DNA of 64,000 nucleotides, taken from NCBI RefSeq assembly GCF_013426205.1, contig NC_089423.1, positions 2,604,001-2,668,000 on the forward strand, in the 5' to 3' direction. The notes under the pieces were generated by a model. The model made no database searches, was not told where the DNA came from, and saw nothing but the letters and a program-made list of their open reading frames with translations. Of this stretch, positions 21,909-32,086 are shown one piece after another (the first letter of the stretch is position 1; each line of letters opens with the position of its first letter). A program made the position numbers and the translations under genes. Source of the stretch: Metarhizium brunneum (taxonomy: Eukaryota; Ascomycota; Sordariomycetes; Hypocreales; Clavicipitaceae).

Positions 21909-23198
21909 TGATATTACCCTGAACTCATGCCTAGTTAGCGAGCCACTGAACCGATTTATGAACGCTCGAGCTATACCCTTGGAGCGGGAGCGTTTGGGTG
22001 AGGTTTGACGACACTTTCTCTTTTGTTGCATTTCGATACTGTGACACGGGTAGTCTTATCAATGTCTCCTTTTACTTTTCACATTTTATTTTGCATTGTA
22101 TTCGGACGGGGGAAGACTGACTGATTGCGGGTTTTGGTCTTTGCGGGGCCGTTTGACGAGCGATTCTTGGGTCTTAGAGAAGAGATATCCCTAGGTCTAG
22201 TTTCCGATTTTTACTCAATCCCAAAGCGAGAACGACATGTTCAAAATCACATGTGGACGCCAACGTGTGTTTGGAAGTGCGACGTGTTTTTCAAGGCAAG
22301 GAGCCGATTTGGCCGCACGCGCGGTTTTGCTCAGCACTACTCCGTGCCTTGGTAGCTACCTAGATAGCTAGCAAATCAGGGCTCGCAGAAGGCCGCCGAG
22401 GCGAAGGTGCACAGATAGCAAACGCACATTGCTTTGAGACATGGGACGAAGCCGCCAAATTGGCCCACATGCGCATAGCATATGCGCCATCGAGACTGAT
22501 GGAGCTATGTGAGAGGGAATACCTGGCGGGACAACAACGTATTATAAAGCTTCTCATGCGTGGTGTTCCTTTCAGAATATCGGTGTGTGCTGTAATTATT
22601 ATATCGTGAAAGGAGAAACGCCATTGACGTTGGGGTAGGCTCCCATTGTGCTTTCCCGGTGCAACATAATATTACGCGAGCCAACCGCAACGCCCTGCAG
22701 CGGCCCCGGACGACGTATCGACGACTTGTGTGTATGTACTAATAGCTTTGCGATGCTTGGCGGAATTGAATCTGCCCGGAGACCTGGGTCTTCTGTGCCG
22801 TCGTCAACTGGTCGGAGAGAAAAGTCGGATCGTTGGACTAGCGCTTCCGTGGCGCGGGATCGACAGTGGAGCAATGAAACTAGGAGAAGCAAGCCATCAT
22901 TTGCCGGGTAGAACCTAGGCCGGTAGCTCTTTGAGCAATCAGAGGCCTTCTTGAGCCACTAATAATAGCATCTTTCGTCGGCATACATATCTGCGTATGT
23001 ATGTACAATTCATGCATGGAGCACGGAGTACGGAAGAAGGAGTTATCTGGGCATCGGGAGACTGGGCCAAGCGGGTTAGTGGGGAAGAGAGTTTGGCGGC
23101 TCAGGATGGAGACTCGAGAGTCGAGACAGGCTGGGGATATCACTGCGGGGAGGGGAACAAGCTTCGTCGATGCTACCCTGTGATTGGCCAAGTAGGTG

Positions 23199-23215
23199 CT
23201 CCGTACTGTACGGAG
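23199..23215. repeat. Inverted repeat of the CTCCGTAC/GTACGGAG motif
   Basis: CTCCGTAC at 23199-23206 and GTACGGAG at 23208-23215 form two perfect 8-bp arms separated by one base. A third copy of the same motif lies about 175 bp upstream (ACGGAGTACGGA at 23023). It is one of the clearest palindromic forms of a motif scattered through the window. Confidence 0.8.
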
Positions 23216-23464
23216 TACATAGAATATGATGATGGGAAGTCTGAGAGCTGACAGAACGGCTCACAAGATCACCAGCAACACCAAACGGCGCACGACTGCG
23301 GCAGACGCCAGCTTAAAAGTGTCTGGTCCAAGTGGAAAGCTGCAAGTGCTGCAGATGCCAATTATTTAAAACCCACACCCCTTTTTGTCCATGGGTGCTG
23401 GGCTACTCCATACTTGACAAGCGGGTCGCACATCACGATTCACCGGCATCGGGATCCGTGCTGG

Positions 23465-23485
23465 TGCTCACTGCTCACTGCTCAC
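23465..23485 (+). repeat. Three tandem copies of TGCTCAC
   Basis: A 7-bp unit, TGCTCAC, is repeated three times without interruption, about 260 bp before the transcription factor start codon. It is probably replication slippage; a role as a regulator-binding array is possible but untested. Confidence 0.75.
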
Positions 23486-23613
23486 GGAGTCACGGCCAGG
23501 GTTGGTCTTCAGACAAACAACAGACGCTGGGAGGGGGGGCACAGTCAATTCTCTGTACTCGGTACAGAGAATGCCAATTTGTCACGCCTGCCTCCTCACA
23601 CTGCCACGGTCCT

Positions 23614-23646
23614 GACTCCTGCTTGACTCCTGCTTGACTCCTGCTT
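23614..23646 (+). repeat. Three tandem copies of an 11-bp unit
   Basis: GACTCCTGCTT is repeated three times in direct succession. The array ends about 97 bp before the ATG at 23743, so it probably lies in the 5' leader or core promoter of the Zn2Cys6 gene. GACTCC-type cores resemble half-sites for bZIP proteins, but I cannot assign a binder. Confidence 0.8.
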
Positions 23647-23742
23647 CTATCCCGATTCCCGACCACGTCCTTTCGACCAGAGGTCCTCGGCAACATCTCG
23701 ACTGCAGCAACCAACGTTGGCTGCACGGCACCGCCTCTCTCC

Positions 23743-26012
23743 ATGGAGAAGCGACTCCCACTCTTGCTGCCATCCCCCTCGACCGTCATCATCCACAGCG
23801 GCAAGAACAATGACAAGTTCTCAATCGTTCGCCAAAAACGTCGACAGGTAGCCTCTGCCTGTGCCAATTGTCGCAAGCGCAAAGAAAAGTGCGATGACAA
23901 GAGGCCGACATGCGGCGCCTGTGCCCGCAGAGGAGTCACTTGTAACAATGACATCAAGGAGGACGAGCCGGCCGGTACTGTGGCCTTGAGACACCGCAAC
24001 ATTTCTCTCAGACAGGAGAACGACCAGTTGCGTGAGCTTTTCAAGCTGTTGCATAAGCTGCCGACCGAGGAAGGACAGGAAGTCATTTCGAGATTAAAGA
24101 TTGCCGACGACCCTATCCAAGTGTTGCGGTCTGTCCAGGACGCCAGCCTGCTGATCAATAACCCCAATTCATCCTCTTATTCGGCTCTGTTGGATTCGAG
24201 ACTGGAAAGATTGGACCTGCTTGCGTTGCGGGAAAGCGCCATTCGAGTTGATGCAAAGCCGTGGACTGCAGTGGCCGGCGATGGCATAGTGTCGGAGCTC
24301 GTCTCATCGTTTTTCAACTGGGACGATGCCTTTTACTTGCCATTTCTTGACCGGGAGGCGTTTCTGGAAGACATGAGGGCCGGAAATGTTGCGACGGGCA
24401 AGTACTGCACACCGTTCCTTGTCAATGCCATATGTGCAGACAGGTCTGTAAGTATTCAATCTCGACTATGCTATCACTGGGGGGACCTGTATAACAGATT
24501 TCTGACTGTTCCTGGGTGCTGCAGTATACTTGTCGGCGAACTAGAGCGTTCAGTGGTATCAGCAAGAATGATTTAGCTGACGAGTTCTTCAATGAGGCCA
24601 AGAAGTTGCTGCATCTTGAGAATGGCCGAGTCTCTATCCCGACGGTCCAGGGTCTTACGTTACTCTTCTCCATAGCTTGTTATCGAGGCACTGATAAACT
24701 TGGTGGTGTAAGTGGACTCGGGGGGACCTGCTGCGGTGTTTAGGCGCAATTCAGCGACAATATGTTTCTTGCTCATACTTTCATCGAGAAAAGAAATCTT
24801 CACACCCTGCAACGACGTACTAACATCTGAGCTAGTTATATCGTCGGTCGGCATATGACATGTTTCACCAACTCAATGTCGATGCCATGTATGCGAGAAT
24901 CAAAGACGATCCTCTAGCCGCCCGTGAGAGACGGGTCCTGTGCCGCCTAGCATGGGGGCTTTTTCTGTTTGAGAGGTTTGTCTCAGCTCTGACGCCTGCC
25001 ATTTCCTCAGCTGTGCTACTTCAAGTTGACGGGCTAACAATCGACAGCATCGTCGGATACATGTATTTGCAGCAGTCGTTGATACCACCGCCTCAAGTCC
25101 CGCGGTGCTTCGATCCACCACCCTCTGCAAAAGATGCACCAGTACCTAACATCGACCTCTTTGGTAACCCGCACACCAGCGAGAGTCGATCGCCCCCATT
25201 TGTCACCGGCGCATTGTATCTAGCTTGCGATATAACCGTTATGCTCTACGAATCAATGGACTGGAATTTTAGGTCGGAAAGCATATGGGGCACTGAGCAG
25301 GACCTCTATAGGCGTAGAGATATGATTGACGAGGTACGCCAGTGGAGAGCAAGTTTGCCTCCGAACTTGCGAGATGACACCAACTTTACCCCCCAGACAT
25401 GCTATCTTCGGTACAAGATGTTCCAACCCTTCCTTTTTTTTTTTACCATTACATGACCCCCTTGCTAACCAATTGTGCAGGACATACATGAACGAGGTCC
25501 TCTTCAGTATTCTTCGACCGCTCTCCCCCCAAACCGAGATTGAGCCCGGCTGGACCGTCAAAGACTTACAGCTCAGCTTCTGCCAAATCGACATCGACAA
25601 CATGGAGCGCTTCATCAAAGTCTACACCCTCCGCGACTACGCATGCATCAACATTGCCGGGAGCTACAACGCCATCCTCGTCCTGGTATACCACCTGGCC
25701 GACCCCTCTGTGCACCACCTGTTTGCCAAAGCAGCCTATCTCATAGGAGAGACGGGGGGGGACTTCCCCATGTGCCGGTATATTCTGCAGGCCATCAAGG
25801 CAATTGCCTGGCAGGCGAAGACGTCGCTGCCGCAAATGGCAAAGAGGTACTTTGAGAATCTGGACGGTGCGAGAAACTCGTTTAGGGATATCAGTTTTGC
25901 ACTGCCCGAGGAAACCGGCAAGAGGATGTTTGCCGGGGGGCCGCGGCCCAGGTTCAAGGGGGACGATATGGGCTCTTTGCTGTTTAAGTGGAGTGCCATG
26001 TCTATTGAGTAA
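23743..26012 (+). CDS. Zn2Cys6 fungal transcription factor
   Basis: There are four exons: 23743-24447, 24525-24707, 24836-25410 and 25481-26012, giving 664 residues. The binuclear zinc cluster is at about residues 40-67 (ACANCRKRKEKCDDKRPTC, then GACARRGVTC), with six cysteines in the usual spacing. A leucine-rich helix follows (LRQENDQLRELFKLLHKL), a likely dimerisation coiled coil. The middle region (SELVSSFFNWDDAFYLPFLD; later LAWGLFLFERFVSALTP) resembles the regulatory domain shared by many proteins of this class. The acceptors all follow pyrimidine tracts, and the third intron contains a 12-T run. Its target genes are unknown. It lies tail-to-tail with a second zinc-cluster gene and about 4.3 kb from an NmrA-like reductase and a GH1 gene, which it might control. 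Confidence 0.9.
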
Positions 26013-26374
26013 CCGGATTTTTTTCTTTTCTTCTCTTTTCGCCTTTTGGAGGTACAAGATTTTGAGATGATCTTTATTAATCAAGGTTTCAAGGGGTTCC
26101 GATATTCGGACAAGGTTGAGCTGGTAAGGACATTGCACGAGCGATTTGGCAGGAAGTTGTTGTATATTTCTCTCTTAATTTCGGGGAAAAAATCTGTACA
26201 GCGATTCTAGAAAAAACAAAACAATGCGCATCATTCCTCATCATGCCTGGCCTGCCACCATGCACTCACCTCGCGGATCCCAACCCCTCGGTCCTCTGGT
26301 ATTGTCCCAAATACATGACGATAAACAAAATTCCACATGCATGCCGAGCGGGTCTTCCCGTCTAAAGCAGGCAC
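26013..26374. other. Convergent 3' region between two regulator genes
   Basis: These 362 bp separate two converging transcription factor genes and should hold both 3' ends. The middle is AT-rich (for example around 26160-26225). I see no gene. Confidence 0.5.
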
Positions 26375-28921
26375 CTACGTCCCCAACCACGAGCAACGGA
26401 ACATGTTCGCGTCCACGCCAGCTCTTTCCCACGTCCTGCCGGCTTTCGCCAACGCCTCGGTCCAGGTAGAAAGGCGCTGCGCAACGGTACACTTACAGAC
26501 TGGTTGGGCTAGGAAGGAAATGCCGCCGCCGCCGCCGCGAATCCAGTTCTGCACGTCGGGCTGTAGATGCATACTGCTGCTGGTGACCTCTGCCTTTGGC
26601 GTCGTGGGGTGACAGACACAGACCTCAGCGTCGTTCATTGTCCATGCCCACAGGACCATGGCCGCCGCGGAAAGGGCCAGGTACACAATCGGATCGAGGG
26701 CGTGCGCCGACTGGCCAGGGTTGATCAGCAGCGATGATTCGTACGCGAACCACGTCTGCAATGACGCGATGGCTGCGGTTCTCCCGTCTGCCGACAGCGC
26801 CCATTCTTGTATCTTGAGCACGTTTTGTTGCCACGTCTGCGAGGCGGCCGTGGGCTCCATTTGAAGAGGTGCGGGGGAGAGATAAATCTCTCGCAGGGTG
26901 TGGATGTCCGCGTGGAGATGGATCGTGAGCAGGAGTAGAAGCGGCCTGATGTTGGAGATGCACAAGTCCAGTCGGTTCGTCACTTCTTGTCGCCAATTTG
27001 GGCCGCGGGAGGGCTCGCCCCCGAGGTAGCTTTTGAGAATCGTGGCCGTGTACCCCCCTGCGACCAGTGGTTTTCGTGACTCGGCGACAATGGTTTCCAG
27101 CTGTTCTAGGGCGAGATACAGCTGCTGCGATAGATCAGCCTTTTTCAGCATGGCCATGTCTCGATTGAGCATTGATTCTTTCTTGAGTGACCGGATATCA
27201 TTCCACATTCCGAGCAAACATAGCTGAATGTCCTCTGGCAAGATTCCGGAAGGTACTTCTTCGGGGTTTCGCACGTTCAACCGTGACATTTTATAGTTGT
27301 CGCGAGACCATGGCTCGCTGCGGCTGCGGTCGAAGAACACCATGATCCCGTACGAGTTCCACATGGCAAATGTTGATGGTAGGCCCAACTCTAGTTCGTC
27401 GCGTCGCAGCAAAGGCGGGTGACCGTATAAGAGAGACAAGTAAGTATCTACTTTCAGTGCGCAAGTGGCAATTCTAGGTAGGAAGAAAGTGTGAGCCTCA
27501 ACGAAATTTCCTATGGTGACTTGGATTCATACCTCTTCCAGCGCTCAGTCGTTCCAAATATAAATGGCTTGAAGTCTCCGGGATGATGTGTCAGTCGCTG
27601 AGATTCAACAGCGTCTCCGTGCAAGCAACCATTCATTCGTAGAGCCGTAACAAGCAGGCTAAATAGCATGCGAGATTGCCTGATAATATTGTCTCTCTGC
27701 AGCATTCTTAGTGATTAGGTCGAGGAATATGAGTGTAGTGAGAAGAAAAGGGGAGGGGGGGCACGTATATGTCCACAGCGTATCTCGCTATGTAGCCGAA
27801 AAATATTACGATAAACCAGCGCGCGTATACTCGGCCAAGAGTCAAGCAGTAACGCGCTGGCCAGGAAGAGAGAAAATAGGGGAGAGAGGTGTATGCGAAA
27901 CAAACAAGACATACAACACTTACTCCTGTCTCGAAGGCGAAAATAACATTGAGAAGCGAAAGCTGATAGAGGTTGGCTGGCCATGGATGTGTGGGGTCTA
28001 GATCGGATTGATTCTGGGGCGTGTTAGAGTACGAGGCTCAAGATGCACATGCACAGGCAGTTTGCCATATTCCTTACCAATTCCTTGTGAAGCTGCCGAA
28101 CAAGGCAGTCATGAATCTGTAAAATTTGATCCCTCAATTTGACATCGCCATGCAGCCAAGAGTCAATCATGATAATTGTCGAGATAACTTGGACAGAGTC
28201 TGTTATCTCATTGATCACTGGGGCGTGAAGAACTGGCCATCGTGTGTGGAACGTCGTCAAGTAAGATTCGATGCGGGCTGTCAGCCATAGTCGTGGGATT
28301 GCCTGGGACTCAGAAGGAGATCCTGGCGGCTGCTTCGTGAGAACTCTGAGCAAAATGTTGAGGCCTGCCGATCTGCTAAAGTTCAGCTGTTGGCTTGCAT
28401 CGTGATCTTCGGTCTCTTCTATTTGAAGCAAGAAAGGCGCCTCTAGTGTCAGCAGCTCGGGAGAGCCTGAGCTCGGTGAAGAGTTGGAGCCTCCATCGCT
28501 GGACATGACGGAGAGTGGCTCAGCCTGGACGAAGCCATTTTTCTTGTGCGGTTCGAGGTTCCCTCGATTATACGTGCAGGCAACTCCTCTCTTGACACAC
28601 AAGGAGCACTGCACGCCCCCACTACATCTCGTCTTGTTGGCATGGCAGGTATCACAAGCTCTGTCCCTGCGAGGCTCGTGTGACGCGGTTGCGCTATCAT
28701 GGAGAGTGGCGTGTCGACGAAGCAGGTCACTAAGGACTCATTAGCCTGGACCCCATTCCGGCTTCTGCGGTCAAACAGTACCTTCGTGTAAAAGACCGAC
28801 CACAAACTTCGCACCGAAACGACCTGCCGGTATGTGAAGCTTGGTGTCTCCGCAGGTGTTCCTTGCGGATGAAAGACTTGCCGCAATGACAAATGTGTCG
28901 GCTGGGAGTGGTATCTGCCAT
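26375..28921 (-). CDS. C2H2 plus Zn2Cys6 transcription factor
   Basis: The five exons are 28921-28782, 28729-28078, 28013-27924, 27696-27533 and 27473-26375, giving 714 residues. Two C2H2 fingers come first: HICHCGKSFIRKEHLRRH, with a C-x-C spacing, and FRCEVCGRSFTRSDLLRRH, whose coding is completed across intron 1. A Zn2Cys6 cluster follows at about residues 70-100 (RACDTCHANKTRC, then CSLCVKRGVAC). The rest resembles the fungal-specific regulatory domain, including HPWPANLYQLSLLNVIFAFE in exon 3 and SLLYGHPPLLRRDELELGLP in exon 5. This C2H2-Zn2Cys6 fusion is a recognised class confined to filamentous fungi. Exon 3 requires the CCCCAG acceptor at 28014; the next AG gives a broken frame. A (CGG)-repeat codes for five glycines near the C-terminus. 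Confidence 0.88.
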
Positions 28922-30350
28922 GTGCCCGAGGGGCCCGAGACAGACCTCAAGTAAGCGTTTAAAAATGGGGGATGCTGAGAACGTCTGTTCTTGGTTCAAT
29001 GTGGCTGGTCCTCTCCACGATGTCTCTCCCACCGGGCGGCTGTGCTGCAGGAGAGTGAGCCGAAATGTAAATCAGATGCAGAATTGACGTCGATATGTGG
29101 AGATTGACAGCACAAGTCTGGCTGCGTGCGTCTAAAATCTGACAGTTAGCAACGTGTATCAATGGCCAAGGCTTCTGAAGACTGGCTTCATCCCATGCGG
29201 TCTCGGTTTGGTGTTGGGAGCGATGAAGGGTACATCTCGCCGGCGGCTTCGGCAACTATTCTTACCAATTGAAATGAATTTTATTCAGGGTTGGAGATAT
29301 TTCTCCTCCGGTACTTGTCTTGGGTGAATTGCATCACCGGGTGTAATACTACACAATATATTGAATTGAACAACATCGCGAGAACAAGAATAACACGATG
29401 AACTGACAGCTCGACTGCCGATGTAGTTGACAAAGTCGGCAAGAAAGTGGGATGGGATTCGCACGCAAAAAGATGATCTGGCCGACCATTAGAAATCCGA
29501 ACCCTTATGCGCCCACACCGAATGTATGACTAGTGTGTGAAACAGACGGCTATTTAGGGGCCAGATTCAATAGAAGGACCCTACCCGTGAATTCATGATG
29601 CGAGATAAAATTAGGAGTGGTTTTTTAAACGGCCAAGAACGCTAGTTCCGATTCGGCAAAATGACAAGTCAGCCCATCTTCTATACCATCAATACGGATT
29701 GTAACTAGAGACATAACCACAAGAGTAGCAGAGCTGAAGGGGTGGTCAATGCATCTATTATGACGAGTTGGAAACCGAAACAACACCATTTTCCTGTAGC
29801 AATTAGACGAGACACTTCGAGATGCAGTTTGTCATGAGACTACTAGTACTTTAGGCATGTGGGATATACTTCCTGATTAGGCATAGCTCTTTTATTTATC
29901 TTTTTTTAAAATAAAAAAAAACTTGACCCTGAGTTGTGACCGCTTATGTTGTTACAAATGCTTGGTCTCGGCATCCCACATCCATCCCACTCTGGATCTT
30001 TAGCAAACCATAAACCTTGACCCAAGCTTGATATGGCACTTTGATAATCCCGCTTGGTTGTCATAGGTCATCTCAACGCCGTGGAATCCGATGTCGTGAT
30101 ACTTGGCCATGGCGATGCAATGTTGTATCGATTCAAATGTGACATGTTCTCGAATCTGGAAATGGGTATATATAATTTCGTTGCAGCGCTGCTGTGCATC
30201 AGTTTTTTGCCAGCAGTCGCAAAACACACACACACAGGACACATTTGATTCAATACACAACACCTGATACACTGCACATCCCCAAACAAGGGCACCTCTC
30301 GCGTTACAAAAATCCAAGTCACCATACTATTCAATATCCATTAGTCAACA
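28922..30350. other. Divergent intergenic region, regulator / reductase
   Basis: This 1.4-kb region lies between the starts of the C2H2-Zn2Cys6 gene and the NmrA-like gene. The part from about 29260 to 29960 is AT-rich compared with the rest of the window, with TTTAAAATAAAAAAAA near 29900. A CA repeat (ACACACACACA) is near 30226. No frame is convincing. Confidence 0.5.
30167..30176 (+). promoter_or_regulatory. Candidate TATA box
   Basis: TATATATAAT lies about 175 bp upstream of the NmrA-like ATG. It is the strongest TATA-like element before this gene. The spacing implies a leader of roughly 100-150 nt if it is used. Confidence 0.4.
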
Positions 30351-31250
30351 ATGTCGGCTATTAAGAACGTCACCATTGTCGGCGCTGCGGGCAACCTTGG
30401 CGCAACGGTATTCAAGACGCTCGTCGATTCGGGCAAGTTCAACGTCCAGGTTCTGAGACGGCCGAATTCCACGACTCAGTACCCTGCCGGCACAAAAGTC
30501 GTCGAGGCCGACTTCTCATCCGTCGACGCTCTCGCTACAGCACTCGAGGGCCAAGATGCCGTGATTGCGCTTTTGGGGCCAACAGCTCTGAGCCTTCAGC
30601 GCCAACTGATTGACGCCTCCATCAAGTCCGGGGTCAAGCGATTCATCCCCTCAGAGTTTGGTGGTGACTTGAGCAATGCCAAGAACCGAACTCTGCTCCC
30701 GTTCCTCGAGAAGGTCAAAATCCAGGACTACTTGACCGACAAGTCCAAGTCCTCTTCCCTCACCTACACCTACATTTACACTGGTGCTTTCTTGGACTGG
30801 GGCATCGAAGGCAACTTCCTCCTGGACGTATCAAACTATCAGCCGACGATTTACAACGGCGGGAACCAGGTGTTCAACTCTACATCTCTGGACACTGTTG
30901 CCAAGGGCGTGGTCGGCGTGCTGGCCCATCCCGACGAAACCAAGAACAGGGCCGTGTACCTGGGGGACGTCAAGATATCACAGAATGACCTGCTGGCCAT
31001 TGCAAAGAAGGTGGCGCCCAACAAACCATGGCAGCCTAAGCACACTGCCCTGGATGAGGCCACTGCCGAAGCTGACAAGAGGTTGGCCCAAGGAATTGTG
31101 GACTTTCACACCATTGTGCCATACTTGTATCGATCTATTTTCGACCCCGAGCACGGTAGCGACTTTCAGAAGAATGACAATGAGCTCTTGGGCGTGCCTA
31201 AGAAGGACGAGAAGTTTATCGAGCAAGTGTATGCGAAAAAGCTTGCCTAA
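30351..31250 (+). CDS. NmrA-like / isoflavone-reductase-like NAD(P)-binding protein
   Basis: This intronless 299-codon gene encodes an atypical short-chain dehydrogenase of the NmrA family. The N-terminal nucleotide-binding motif is VTIVGAAGNLGATVFKTLVD (GxxGxxG), and VLRRPNSTTQYP follows the second strand where NADPH phosphate contacts are expected. KRFIPSEFGGDLSNAKNR is the family's conserved mid-block, and a lysine in FLEKVKIQDYL occupies the place of the catalytic lysine in plant isoflavone and pinoresinol reductases. TYIYTGAFLDWGIEGN matches the substrate-side loop. Fungal members are often small-molecule reductases in specialised metabolism, but some are redox sensors without activity, so no substrate is assigned. 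The neighbouring GH1 gene, on the same strand, suggests use on a glycoside-derived aglycone; that is inference. Confidence 0.9.
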   Translation: MSAIKNVTIVGAAGNLGATVFKTLVDSGKFNVQVLRRPNSTTQYPAGTKVVEADFSSVDALATALEGQDAVIALLGPTALSLQRQLIDASIKSGVKRFIPSEFGGDLSNAKNRTLLPFLEKVKIQDYLTDKSKSSSLTYTYIYTGAFLDWGIEGNFLLDVSNYQPTIYNGGNQVFNSTSLDTVAKGVVGVLAHPDETKNRAVYLGDVKISQNDLLAIAKKVAPNKPWQPKHTALDEATAEADKRLAQGIVDFHTIVPYLYRSIFDPEHGSDFQKNDNELLGVPKKDEKFIEQVYAKKLA

Positions 31251-31661
31251 ACAGCAGAGTCTTTGATTGTTGATATATAGTGGCACTGCGTGCACCTTAG
31301 ATTAACTCGGTACCAATAAGAATAATACTGCTTGAAGTCTAATTTTTTGTTTCTATCCTGTGGCCATATCCTGTGACTCTAAAGGCCAACTATACTTTAT
31401 TTCAATTCACCTTTTCCAGAAATGCGCGGCATGACGACGGGAAGATTTGGCGCGAATAATGGCCTCAAACCACTCTGTCCGTCTCCTGCATCATCGGACG
31501 ATCCTGACCGACCAGTGCTGCCGTGAATAACTGTACAAAGTGGCTCCCAAGACGCGCTCAGGACGTATGTACGTAAGTAATCCGGGTTGTGAACAAGGAT
31601 ATTGTTTTCCCCAGACTTTGCCTCCACTCACACCTTTGCATCCATGTCGGGGAAATTGGAT

Positions 31662-31673
31662 CCCCGCGCGGGG
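31662..31673. promoter_or_regulatory. Palindromic double CreA-type site
   Basis: CCCCGCGCGGGG is a perfect 12-bp palindrome about 415 bp upstream of the GH1 ATG. Each half contains GCGGGG, which fits the SYGGRG consensus of the carbon-catabolite repressor CreA/Cre1. Paired inverted CreA sites are typical of genes repressed by glucose, in keeping with a beta-glucosidase. Binding is inferred. Confidence 0.45.
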
Positions 31674-31999
31674 AAATAAATCCACGCGGAATGCATCCCA
31701 ACCATCGTCCATCATGAATCATCGTCATCCATCACAAACACGGCCGTACGGGCCGTTGGTTATTTCTCCGTCTAAGCTTCGCCGTCCAATAAGGCCACCA
31801 TGATCGTCGCAGGGTGGTTAGGCCGACGATCTGCCATGGCCTCAATACGGAGCACGATGCATGGGAAATATAATCTGGACACCAGTAGCGCCGTCATGCC
31901 AACCCGTTTCTAGACTACAGTCGGTCCGATGGATAATTAAGCCTATCTGCTATGCTCTCCAGCTCGTGTCGCCATGGGAATTGTCTCGGACACCCCAGC

Positions 32000-32007
32000 T
32001 ATTTATA
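32000..32007 (+). promoter_or_regulatory. Candidate TATA box of GH1 gene
   Basis: TATTTATA lies 80 bp before the chosen ATG. This position supports starting translation at 32087 and not at the in-frame ATG upstream of the box (31952). Confidence 0.45.
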
Positions 32008-32086
32008 CTCATGGGCAACCAAGCGAGCTCTGCCGTATCCAAACCATGGAGCTGCCAGAGTCTACACAGCAATTGCTTCCTACATC

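Larger units (their letters stand above)
21909..23742. other. Intergenic region upstream of transcription factor gene
   Basis: This 1.8-kb stretch holds the YSC84 3' end and the promoter of the Zn2Cys6 gene. It has several copies of the TACGGAGTAC-type motif, one of them an inverted repeat, and two short tandem repeats close to the transcription factor start (listed separately). No open frame looks coding. Confidence 0.5.
31251..32086. promoter_or_regulatory. Intergenic region upstream of GH1 gene
   Basis: This 836-bp stretch holds the reductase 3' end and the GH1 promoter. A GC-rich 12-bp palindrome and a TATA element are listed separately. CGGCCGTACGGGCCG near 31741 contains CGG/CCG triplets like those bound by zinc-cluster proteins. 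No coding frame is likely. Confidence 0.5.

Noticed and set aside
27715..27984. 89-codon frame inside the C2H2-Zn2Cys6 gene
   Set aside because: It spans exon 3 and intron 3 in the wrong phase; the spliced model gives the conserved WPANLYQLSLLNVIFAF.
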